NCBI RefSeq assembly: GCF_001625195.1
Contig: NC_054390.1
Coordinates: 682,001 to 746,000 of the forward strand
Length of the DNA: 64,000 nt
Direction: 5' to 3'
Source: Drechmeria coniospora
Taxonomy: Eukaryota; Ascomycota; Sordariomycetes; Hypocreales; Ophiocordycipitaceae
The notes beneath the pieces were generated by a model, which saw nothing but the letters and a program-made list of their open reading frames with translations, ran no database searches and was not told where the DNA came from. Position 1 is the stretch's first letter, and each line of letters opens with the position of its first letter. Both the position numbers and the translations under genes were made by a program. Positions 54,771 through 64,000 of the stretch are shown here, in pieces.

Positions 54771-56338
54771 CTAGTAGATGCCTGGGATGATTCGCCATCG
54801 GACAACCTTCTTGTACTCGTCCCAGTCCGCGCCGTACTTGCGGTGGCACTTTTCGTCGTCGCGCCGCTCGCGGTGGACGAGCAGGACGCCAAAGTAGACA
54901 ATGTAAAAGTAGGTAAAGAGCATGCCCCAGCCCTTGGCCCCGCCCGCCACCACCTCCCGCCCGTCGCCGAGCACGTACGCGCCCGGCCCGCCCGCGCCCG
55001 CGGCGAGGATCTGGTAGCCCGCGAGGCCCGTGGGCAGGCTGTACGGCCAGGACTGGATCCAGTCGCCGAGGTAGTTGATATGCCGCGCGACGCCCCACCA
55101 GCCCGTCGTGAGCAGCTTGCTCCCCGTCTTGGTCTCGATGTACTCGAGGTGCGCGACGGCCGCGTCGTTGGCGTCCGTCCGGAACGCGTTCTTCTGGCTG
55201 TTGGCCGACCGGAAGATGTAGAAGCCGAGGCCGACGAGCGAGAGCATCGCCGCCGACCCCAGCGGCCCCAGCGACTGCGGGTGGACCGAGAGGTAGCGCG
55301 TCTGCATCGAGTACACAAACGGCACCCACACGAGGTCGCCAAAGGCGAGCATCATGCCGAAGCCGTCCGTGGTAATGTCCATGGTCGTCAGGATCGCCGC
55401 CTCGTTCCACCACGAGTCGACCGTGTAGAGCGCCTGCACGACGGTGATGCCGACGATGCTGTCAGTCACGTGGCCAAAGTTCCGGTACTGCCGCGCGCAC
55501 CAGGCGCAGTTCAGGATGATCCAGCCCATCATGCCGGGCCGGAGCTCGCACCACTCCTTGATGTCGACCTCGCCGATCAGCGGAATCGTCACCCGCGGGT
55601 TGAGCTCCCTGCCGATGAACCAGTCGTACAGCAGGTTGCCCGTCCGACCCCCGGCCGCGAGCTCTCGCTTATCCTTGTTGCCGGCCGCGACGCTGAAGCT
55701 GCGGACGTACACAAACGTCGAGATGGCGTACGAGATGCCAATGTTCGCCGTGAGGATCTGCACGTAGTGTTCGTCGATAAAGGTCCACACGGGGAAGTCG
55801 GCCCCCTGGGAGATGGTGCCCGCGGCGAGCGCGGCGAGCGTCACCGTGTTGGAGTACAAGGCTGCGCCGTCAGCGTCCGTGGCCCTCGTCGCCGTACTCG
55901 CCGCAACGCTTACTGTTGAACCGGTACTTGAGCCGGCCGCCCGACGCGAGCACGGTGCCCTCTGTTTCGATGGCGGGAAGCAGCCGGTACAAGGCCAGGT
56001 TGACGAGGTAGTAGGCCAACACCGCCGCCGTGGCCTCCCAGCTCGCGAGACCCCGGATGCCGTCGGCGGGCCAGCCAACCTCGGCCTTGAGCTTGTCGAG
56101 CGACAGCGTGCGCGGGCTCAGCAAGGACGGGGCCGGGCATCCCGAGATGTCGTTGCAAGCAAAGGTGAATGCGTAGACGAGGAGAGGCAGGCCAAAGGAG
56201 ATGCCAAACGCGCCGGGCCTGCCGACGTCAGATCATCATCGCGCGAGATGCCACCGCGGCGGGACGAGAAACCTACGGGCCGAAAAATTCGTATCCAGGT
56301 CGCGCGGGAGCGACCGACGACTTCGATTTCGGTGCCAT
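54771..56338 (-). CDS. ERG24: Delta(14)-sterol reductase (C14 sterol reductase)
   Basis: This enzyme reduces the C14-C15 double bond in ergosterol synthesis, in the endoplasmic reticulum. Three exons: 56338-56277, 56218-55914 and 55861-54771, phases 2 and 1, 485 aa. The joins read YEFFGPPGAFGISFGLPLLV and YRFNTLYSNTVTLA, as in Neurospora ERG-3 (490 aa). Features include several transmembrane helices, ADFPVWTFIDEHYVQILTAN, TGWWGVARHINYLGDW (sterol reductase signature with the conserved R-x2-NY-x2-D) and the C-terminal YGADWDEYKKVVRWRIIPGIY. The enzyme is the target of morpholine fungicides. It is head-to-head with atg27, with an 889-bp intergenic region. Confidence 0.9.
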
Positions 56339-57226
56339 TTTGGGTGCTGCGAGATGTCTCGGGGTCGGTGCGAAGGGCGCCAACGCGGTGCTGGCCTCGA
56401 TGCTCGCTGCCCTGGCTGCTGTTGTTGACGTTGGGCCCGCTGCTGTTGATATTGTTGCACCGGAAGCTCGAGATCCCGATGGCCCCAACCTGCACCTTCA
56501 CCGCGTCATGCGCATCCAAAGCGGTTAGTCGACTGACGTAGGAGGGGCGGCGCGGATCAACAATTTTGCCGTCCAGGTGTGTGCAACGGAATAACGTTTC
56601 TTTACTCCGTACTCCGTACTCCGTATTGTACAGAGTAATTACCGAGTGCTGTGGCGCAGCAATACATGTAGTGTACTTAAGAACATACTGTACTGTAAGT
56701 ACAAGTGCAAGTACTAGCCTAGTAGTCAGCGCTACAGAATACTCCGTGTGGAGTACATAAGTACAGTATTAATACTGTTAGCACGGAGTACAGAGTACTG
56801 AGTATCGATACCATACAGTAGCTGTGCGGAGTGTACTTGCTTGCACTGTGCTGCTTGCACTGTACCGTACTGTACAGTATTTACTCAAGCACAGAGCATC
56901 CCCTTATGTAATCAATCGCTTCCCCGTCAGCCGCAAGCGGAAACAATTATTACCGATCGGTCCGGTCCCGTGACCACGGCACATCTCCTGTGCTCGTGGC
57001 CAAACACCGACGTCGACGTCGTTGCGTACGATGGGGGCCGCTCCGCATTCTGAGACCTTCCACCCCGTCTCGGCGACCGCGACAACGACAATACTTCCCA
57101 CCAGTCGTCCATCTTTCCCTCGTTGATTCATGTCCAGCTGGTCGCATCCTCTTCTTTAGCGCCTCGGCGCTCGTTTCCCGTCTCGACATTCCGCCCCCTC
57201 TCCTTTCCTCGCTCGATTTGTCCTCC
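56339..57226. other. Promoter region between erg24 and atg27
   Basis: About 0.9 kb, divergent. GTAC-rich sequence at about 56590-56900 (ttactccgtactccgtactccgta and inverted copies). Confidence 0.5.
56590..56900. repeat. GTAC-rich repeat cluster
   Basis: Three consecutive tactccg units at 56602-56625, followed by gtac words every 10-20 bp up to 56900, in a bidirectional promoter. Confidence 0.7.
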
Positions 57227-58334
57227 ATGATGCATTTCCCCATAGCCGCCTTGCTCCTGGCCGCCGCCATCGTCGGGGCCGCCGAGGAAGTCTCGACGAA
57301 CACGCAGGTGCCGTCATGTACGGCGACGTCCTCGACCGGCAGCGGCGCCTTCTTTGACCTCCGGCCGGACATGGCGGCCAAGGGCAAGACGGGCCTCGCG
57401 TCCGACTACAGCTCCAAGGGCAAAGACTACGGCAAGAACTTCACCCTCAACATCTGCGGAGCCGTCGTCAAGCCGGTCAAGGACGTCATCGGCCTCGACA
57501 AGGACCGGTGGGCCAACGTGAGTGCGTACTACGTGTCGCACGGAAACATCTACTCGATAGGGTTGGTCCGCATGGCCTCGAGCCGAGTTCCCCGCTGACC
57601 GGACCCAATCTAGGAGCCAATCGATGAACCTCATCAGCCGCGGCAGCAAGCTCGTGCTGCAGTACACCGGCGGCTCCCCTTGCGGGCCCAAGTCGCGCAA
57701 GGGCAGCAGGGCCGTCAAAACGCTGCTGGCGCCCCAGGCTCCCCAGGCGCAGGCGCAGGCGCACGAGGTCGAGACGCTCGAGAGAAAGGTCAAGGACGAC
57801 GAAAAGGGCTGGACGCGCCAAAAGTCGACGACGATATCCTTCCACTGCGATCGCGACCGCACCAGCACGCAAACCATGATATCCTTTGTCGGCACCGACC
57901 CGGACGAGTGCGCCTACTTTTTCGAGGCCCGCTCCGTCCACGCCTGCGCCCACGCCGAACCGCACAAGCCCGGCAGCGTCGGACCCGGCAGCGTCTTCGG
58001 CATCATACTGCTCGTCGCCGTCTTGGTCTATGCCCTGGGCGGCGTCTTCTACAACCGCACCGTCGCCAACGCCCGCGGCTGGCGTCAGCTGCCCAACTAC
58101 AGCCTGTGGGCCGGCATCTGGGGCTTCATCAGCGTACGTCGTGGACGTCCTTTCAAGAAAGTCCCGCACTGAAATTCACAGGACATGGGTGTCATCCTCT
58201 TCTCCACCTGCACCCGCTGCATCCCCAGGAGGCGAGGGTACAACTCGCTCAACGCGGATGCCCACGGCCGGAACCGGAGTTCGGAAGCCGAGAATCGGCT
58301 GATTGATCAGCTAGACGAGGAGTGGGACGATTGA
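57227..58334 (+). CDS. ATG27: Autophagy protein Atg27 (type I membrane protein)
   Basis: Atg27 assists Atg9 vesicle transport in autophagy and sits in Golgi, endosome and vacuole membranes. Three exons: 57227-57561, 57614-58133 and 58182-58334, phases 2 and 0, 335 aa. The signal peptide is MMHFPIAALLLAAAIVGA. The lumenal part holds the mannose-6-phosphate-receptor-homology-like segments FTLNICGAVVKPV and NLISRGSKLVLQYTGGSPC, with cysteines, and HCDRDRTSTQTMISFVGTDPDECAYFFEA. One transmembrane helix (VFGIILLVAVLVYALGGVFYN) is followed by a tail with RGYNSL, a tyrosine sorting motif (Y-x-x-hydrophobic), as the yeast tail has. The first codon pair ATGATG leaves two possible starts one codon apart. 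Confidence 0.85.
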
Positions 58335-61300
58335 CGAGCCGGTCAGGGAGCAGGCCCGGCCATCAAATACCCGTTGGTGATGGGTCATGGTCATGGGTGG
58401 TTGCTCGGCAGAGAATCTGTATGTATCTTCGCATATCATAGTGCAGCCATGGCGTTTGCACAGCACGCTTCTGGAGCTGGTCTTCCATCGGCGGCAGCCT
58501 AGACGGTGACAGGGCCGGGGCCCCGAAAGAAACCTCGGGTCAAAGCTGAATTCTACACGTCCTCTTTCTTTACCCGAGTGCACCCCGTGTCCCGAATGCA
58601 GCCATGCCGAGCAGCCGGGCCGTCCTTTACTTCTTCGGCAGCTTCGGCCTCTGACAATCCTCTCACTTCTGTCACTCACCGACGGGATTCATGACCGCGG
58701 CATCACTCATCTCGCTCCCACCACCTCTTGTCAGCAAGACCCGGCCAGCGCGTCCGGGGGAGACCCCAGCCGACATCCGAGCCGCTCTGTTGCAAGGGTG
58801 GCGAGAGCGGCGGGACGGCAGCTCGTCGTGCATGCTAGCCACACCGCCGCTTGGTTTGGCGGCCTGCGAGGGCCGGATCGCACTCCCGGCAGGGGATGAC
58901 CCAGCTTCCCGGTAGGGCCTCCCAGCTCCCCGGTTTGCTGGGCATGCGCGGATTGCTGTGCAGTGTCAGCACCATCCCGGTACGTGTCTTGCGAGCCGGA
59001 TGCCAGCCTCCGCGCGGCCCCCGACTCGGGGTCGAATCAAACGGCGAGGTCGGAGTGGAGCGTTCTGTAGGAAATGACGGTACGACTGGCCGTCACTTCT
59101 GTAGCGGCTCATCTTGCTTTGCTTTCCTTGGTTGCTGACGCAATGGTGAAAGGGGTGGGAGGGGGGAAGGGCGCGCCGAGAGACGAGGTGCCGCGGTTCA
59201 TCTGTCACATCGGCCCGCCTGCTTCATCGAATGGCAGTATCGGATGGGCAAGCATCGAGAGATTCATGGAGGCGTAGATTGTCAACCCTGAATGAGACAG
59301 CCAGCTGCTGTCATCTGCATGGCACCGCGTTGCTTCGTTTGATGTCGACCGCTGCTTGTGGCTCCCGTCACAGCCGCACAGTCAACATCGACCAACTCGG
59401 AGAGGCCTTCCATCGACTGTGCTTCCCATAATTTCAACCGCTTCTCATGATCGACGTGCCACAGACCTTATACTTCCCGCTGTCAGTGCCTGAATGGGAA
59501 ATTCAAACGCCGGCTCTCGGCCTGGACACCCGTCTCCCTGCACTGTCAGGGTTCTCGGCCCCGATGCTCGATCATGCACTCGAGCCAGATGACCAACTTC
59601 TTCTTTGGGGCAGCTGCATCTTCAGCTGATGAGCTGGCGCGGCACGTCTTGAGTGTCCCCACCCAGCGTGCGTAAACACATATATATCCGTCACCAACCG
59701 GAGCGACCGATGCTCATGCCACCCGAGCGGTCGGTACGTCATCTGCAAGTCGAAATGGTCTGAATTGGATATTTCCCGTGAGTCTAGTAGGAGGAGTAGT
59801 ATAGTTCGGTCGCTGTTGAATATCGTCGATATTGGGGAAAGCCGTCCGGGGCGAAATGGTGAGTAATGGTGAGTTGATGCCCGCATATTGCATATTCCCG
59901 ACCAAAGCAAGGCTCATCGTGAGCCAGATGGTTCCTGCACTCTGCAATCGCCCCTTGTTAGATGTGATCCGATCTTTCCTCGAGGTTGGTCGCTATTCTA
60001 CCGGATCGACTTGGCCCGGCCTTTCTCATCACATTCACCTCCATCGCAATCGTCGCACGGAATTCGGAGGCAGCTATATCCTCATCAAGAAAGGTACCAG
60101 AATCCACAGCGGCATCATCGTAGCTTCAGAGAGATTGAGGGTCATTAGCTTCCGTCGTTGTGTGTTGATGCTGTTGATGAGTGACATTCAGGGGTCTGGA
60201 TATGCAGGGTTTCTCCTTCATAGCATCGGTCATAACCGTTGAAAGATCCTCATTCTCTCTCCTCAACCAGAGTACCCTTGCCGAAAGCCTCTTTTGCTGA
60301 CCGTCCGAGACCTCCTGTTTCTTAGTCCGCGGTGATGGGGTCGGAAGATAACCTGTGCTCTGGCAGGCTTGCTCAATTATAGAACCCGTGTCCTGCTCTC
60401 TCTTTTCGCGACACCCTGTCGTCTTCTAGAAGCCTTGATTTGTTTCACCGCACTCGACTGAACTGATCTTCAGGAGGGATGATGATTGAGAATGCCAGCG
60501 CTTCGTATTTGGGCTAGTCTTCAGCCTCGGTCCTGGGCTCGTCCAGAGGGGGCGGTGCTCCGTCGTCCTACCGATTTGTAATGGATGGAAGCCCTTCCTG
60601 TACCGGCTCGTGGCCCTTTCATCTTGTCTTCCCATCATATCTTCCCATCAACTGCGGATGACATCTTCCTGGAACATGGCTTGCTCGTGAATAACATTCC
60701 CTGAACGGACCGGGACCCGTCGCTGCCATTCATTTCCGCGGAAGCATTCTACTGTGACTAGGTGGGAGCATTCATGTCAGTTAGGCTTGCCAAGCAACAG
60801 CACCTCACCTACACGCGTTCAACTTACTTTCTTCACCTTTCTTCTCTCATCAAATACTCATCCATCCCCGCTTCACCGCCTCGTCGCCTGTTCTGGATGG
60901 TAGTCACAATCTGCACATCCATCTGCACTCCAGGAACTTGTCTCGTTCCCTGCAGTCCTCTTTGCATGCGCTCTCCTCCCCACGGACCAAGCCGTCACAT
61001 GCGTTCACGTCCCCGGAAAAGACGTCCGGCTGCTTCCTTGTCTGTCAACGCCACGCTTTGTTGATGAGTGGCGGGCTGCATGATCTGGCAGCAGACAACA
61101 CCACACACTGCAGATCCAACATTGACAACAGCGGTGAGGATCCCGTCGATGGACGGCTCTCACAAGCTCAAAGCCAGATTTCCGGATCTCGGAAACGGGT
61201 GCGGAAACGCGCGTGTGGCGCGCATCTTCCCGCTGCAAACCAGAGCGGTTTGCAGCATGGACAGCCAGGCGTTTCCCAGGGGTAGCGGGTTCAACACACC

Positions 61301-61452
61301 GCCACCGAAAGGGCTCTTCCTCCTACCAGGACGTTTCATCCATGTGCGTTTTTCATTTCTTGTTCGTTGTGCCTTTTGGTCTCTGCATTTTCTCCGTCTG
61401 AAAATTTCATTTCGGTTGCTCGACGGCTCTAGATGCGCTCCAACTTTTCAGC
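58335..61452. other. Large gene-free region
   Basis: 3.1 kb. Frames up to 145 codons (61068-61499 +, 59832-60242 +) are mostly non-ATG-initiated, overlap other frames and match no family. No repeat array was found. It presumably contains the upstream region of the Myb-like gene. Confidence 0.5.
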
Positions 61453-63104
61453 ATGGAAGGGGAGGATATTTCGTATATCCAATCCATCTCCGACTTTGAG
61501 GTGGGATGCGCATCACGGCTTGCCAACAGGTACGCCGAACTGAATAATGGCTAACGTCGATATGATAGGATGGACTTCCATTCGAAACACACGGTTTCGC
61601 CCACACCGAAGCGGCCGGCCCGTTCGTGAAGCAGGAATTCTACTCGCTTCCCGGGGGTGCTGACGAAGCGAGCTGGTCCGACGATGCTGTCAGTCCTCGC
61701 GAAGTCGGCAGCATCCTCCCGTGGGAGGGTATCATGTGGCCATCCTTGCCCGAATTGGCAAACATGAACCAGGCTGGCGCGTCGTGCGGCCAGTTAGCCT
61801 GCACGCCTGGTCAGAATGCGATCTCGATGGCATCTCCCGACATGGCTATTGGGCATGGCATTCCATCGCTAAGCTGGGATCCCATCATTTCTCCTCCAAG
61901 CGAGATTCATAACACGGCTGGTTCCACATCCATGCCTTTGGGGTCCTCGTTTTATCTCCCGGACGCGTCCATGGAGGCGCGGGACTGCCAGTGCGTGCTG
62001 TGCAATGAGGGTTTCGAGGATGGCCGGCCGGTAGGGGCGACTGTAGAATCATATATCCTCCCCGATGCCATCACCCACACACCATGTCGCACTGCATCGA
62101 GCGAGCCGCCTGCTTCGGTGGGATCGGTGGGAGTCCGGGCATCTCACGCTGACAAGTCCATGGAAGCGCAATATTCAAGCGCCTCTCCCGCGTATGTGCC
62201 GACGGGAGTGCAATCATGCGATGCCTCGCCCGCAGACGGCTCGTCGAGGGTACAGTCCGCGGTGGTGACTCCCATCAACTTGCCGACGGGAGTGTCATCA
62301 TCAAGGGTCTCTCCCGTCGACGTGTCTGATGATTCGGTTCTCATCCGCGGGTCTCCGGCGGCCCCCAGTGCATCGCCCTCCTCCTCGAGACCAGGAACAG
62401 CGGATTCCGCAAGCCATAGTTTGAGCACGGAGGCGGCAGCTGATGGAGAAGAGCGTACGCAGGCTTCCAGGCGAAGGACGCGGTCCAATCTACCCGGCGT
62501 CCCGGCAGCGACGACGACGAGTTCCCGGCGCATGTATGGTCATCGAGATCGGCTTCACCTCATGCGCAACTTGCACGAACGGTCACCGTCTCCGGATCTC
62601 CCGTGGGCTCAGAAGCCGGCGGGCGCACCGTACAAGTACGTGTACGAAATGGATCCGGAGAGTCTCGAGTTCTTCGACCGTACGCTTCTCGAGAACCGCG
62701 ACGAGAGGCTGCCGGTAAAGCTTCCCTTCAAGATGATTGCGCACAAGTTGCGACACGTCTTCTGCGGCGCGCCCGAGACGCTCCGCGGCCATCATCGACG
62801 GCTGATCAAGACACCCGAGGAGCGTGTCCGAAGACCTGTGTGGCATCCCGTCGATGTAGGTTGCCCTTCTTTCGTGAATACCGAGTCGAGATGTCGATGC
62901 CGGTGTGAAAGACGACCGACTGACACGGCGATTTAGATTGACCTCCTTCGACAAGCGGTCCAATCGGCCGAATGCAGAACCTTTAACCAAAGCAACATCA
63001 AATGGCGTGCTGTGAGCGACTTCATTGTCAACAACGGCGGCACGTACCGCTTTGGCAACGCTACGTGCAGCCGCAAATGGAGTGAGCTGTGCGGCGAGGA
63101 ATGA
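61453..63104 (+). CDS. Myb/SANT-like putative transcription regulator
   Basis: Three exons: 61453-61500 (MEGEDISYIQSISDFE), 61569-62855 and 62937-63104, phase 0 at both introns, 500 aa. The N-terminal ~310 residues are Ser/Pro-rich and unordered. The C-terminal region has a conserved-looking order: WAQKPAGAPYKYVYEMDPES, the RRLIKTPEERVRRPVW segment, a linker and then IDLLRQAVQS followed by IKWRAVSDFIVNNGGTYRFG NATC. Two tryptophans, a helix that ends in the NATCSRKW block and the spacing resemble Myb/SANT-type repeats in fungal regulators. DNA binding is inferred. The first exon has an ATG in the leader and brings the frame to the correct phase; the long frame alone begins at GTG. Confidence 0.65.
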
Positions 63105-63478
63105 ACGAGCCGACTCTCCGGGTTGAATTTTTGGGACATCATTGGAGAATAGACGAAGATATTTTGGATTAGACAAACAGCATAGATGGATTGCTTCACT
63201 TTGTGATTCTGGCGAATCCGCGGACGAAGCCGAGAGCAACCAATTGACAAACGATTCTTAGTCCCGAGGAACAATAGGGAGTCACCGGCGGCTTTGTGGT
63301 ACTTTAATTCCAGGTTTCGATTCCAGGTGTCGATTCCAGGTGTCGATTCCAGGCGATCGTCTCTCACTAATGCGCGCAACATGCGTGTCTCTTGTTGCAA
63401 CGGGTGGTTGTACCGTCGAGATGGACAGCCGGTCATCGTTTGGGGATTCAAGTCGCCCAGGTGCAGTTGCATTTTTCT
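63105..63478. other. Convergent 3' spacer
   Basis: 374 bp between the Myb-like gene and the ATP adenylyltransferase gene. It contains a direct repeat of gattccaggtgtc (63317-63352). No gene seen. Confidence 0.5.
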
Positions 63479-63985
63479 TCATAGCTTTTGTGCTTTTCCA
63501 TCAAACTCCTCTCTCGGTATACCAATTGCGCGGAGGGCATCGGCGAGCCCGCGGGGGTCGTCCTTGAGGGCCTCCCACTCAGACTCCATCTTGACGAGGG
63601 CTGTGCCAGCCAGGAGGGTCCCGTTCAATGCCAGCCTTCCAACCGGTTCACCGCTCCTCTCGGCCACTGCAGCTCCCTCGGCGAGGCGCGGCAGCACGAC
63701 AATGGTGTTCTTCGTCATGGCCAAGTTGTAGCTGATGAGGGCCTCTCCCTCGGCTGGAGGCTCAGGTCCGTCCCAAGCGAGACCCGTTTGCGCCGCGACA
63801 GCCCGACAGGCTCGTCGATAAAGCTTCAGGTACTTTTCATGCAGATCTGCCGGGGACGTGTTCAAGCTGATGGTTTCGGTAAAGGCAACGAACGGCGCCC
63901 TTTGCAGCTGGTCGGCCTCGTCTGCAAGAAGATTCCAGGCCGAGTGCTCCTCCAGCCCGTCCCGCATCCTCGCCACGGGGAGCAT
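63479..63985 (-). CDS. ATP adenylyltransferase (Ap4A phosphorylase) C-terminal exon, partial
   Basis: The last exon of a gene running off the right edge; its 5' boundary is an acceptor (tttacag before 63985), so the rest of the gene lies upstream on the minus strand. 168 codons. The exon contains LHEKYLKLYRRACRAVAAQT, ISYNLAMTKNTIVVLPR and LNGTLLAGTALVKMESEW, the end of the fungal Apa2-type HIT-superfamily enzyme that cleaves Ap4A and exchanges ATP/ADP. Its HxHxH active-site motif belongs to the missing exons. The first codon of this exon is ATG but is internal to the gene. Confidence 0.75.
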   Translation of the reverse strand: MLPVARMRDGLEEHSAWNLLADEADQLQRAPFVAFTETISLNTSPADLHEKYLKLYRRACRAVAAQTGLAWDGPEPPAEGEALISYNLAMTKNTIVVLPRLAEGAAVAERSGEPVGRLALNGTLLAGTALVKMESEWEALKDDPRGLADALRAIGIPREEFDGKAQKL

Positions 63986-64000
63986 CTGTAAATGCCTATG

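Noticed and set aside
54332..55342. 336-codon minus frame across the 14-bp repeat
   Set aside because: Shadow frame of erg24 exon 3 and repeat-derived; Ser/Arg-rich.
59832..60242. 136-codon + frame with a GGSYILIKKGTRI segment
   Set aside because: Considered as a P450 fragment because of its similarity to the P450 IPKGT region, but starts at TTG, lacks heme-binding Cys motif and other P450 marks.
1..64000. tRNA, rRNA or CRISPR features
   Set aside because: No cloverleaf with A- and B-box sequences, no rRNA-like segment and no spaced repeat array was found by eye. The regular repeats here are minisatellites.

Overview
The window is nuclear DNA from a filamentous ascomycete, most likely a Sordariomycete and probably Hypocreales. 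The evidence is: short introns (about 45-110 nt) with GT..AG ends and CTAAC/CTGAC-type branch points; GC-rich codon use; typical Pezizomycotina proteins (Set9, Atg17, Atg27, an Erg24 C14 sterol reductase very like Neurospora ERG-3, CFEM protein, Pns1-type transporter, fungal SRPK-like kinase); and GC-rich genes separated by AT-richer spacers full of GTAC-containing repeats. The species cannot be named from sequence alone. Exon joins below were made by hand from splice sites, reading phase and family similarity; none is backed by transcript data.

Layout, left to right. 1-6.3 kb: partial HabA-like membrane protein, Set9 histone H4K20 methyltransferase, mitochondrial ribosomal protein uL14m, RNA polymerase II subunit Rpb9. 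6.3-8.8 kb: gene-free, GTAC-rich. 8.8-15.4 kb: Pin1-type prolyl isomerase, LrgB-family membrane protein, coiled-coil protein with HAUS3 (augmin)-like features. 15.6-16 kb: possible remnant of a DUF3638/DUF3645 protein. 16.6-18.7 kb: four-CFEM, GPI-anchored surface protein. 18.7-24.8 kb: mostly gene-poor, with a diverged ~111-bp triple repeat next to an ORF with a possible N-myristoylation signal and a second ORF made of a 30-bp minisatellite. 24.8-33.3 kb: Atg17, Pns1/CTL transporter, a hypothetical protein, an SRPK-like kinase, and a GPI-anchored Cys-rich protein. 34.9-37.4 kb: two small secreted six-cysteine proteins that look like paralogues. 38.7-39.7 kb: prolyl 4-hydroxylase. 41.1-45.8 kb: divergent pair of a sarcosine-oxidase-like flavoenzyme and an L-amino-acid oxidase. 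46.4-49.6 kb: GH3 beta-glucosidase. 49.6-54.7 kb: long GTAC/minisatellite block without a convincing gene. 54.8-58.3 kb: Erg24 and Atg27, head to head. 58.3-61.4 kb: nothing recognised. 61.4-64 kb: Myb/SANT-like regulator and the 3' end of an Ap4A phosphorylase/ATP adenylyltransferase.

Most genes are unrelated housekeeping genes (chromatin, transcription, mitochondrial translation, ergosterol, autophagy). The secreted or surface set (CFEM protein, GPI Cys-rich protein, six-Cys pair, GH3 enzyme) and the two amino-acid/amine oxidases fit an organism that lives on or in a host or on decaying matter. The strongest candidate for something undescribed is the six-cysteine secreted pair, which shares cysteine spacing, intron phase and strand.
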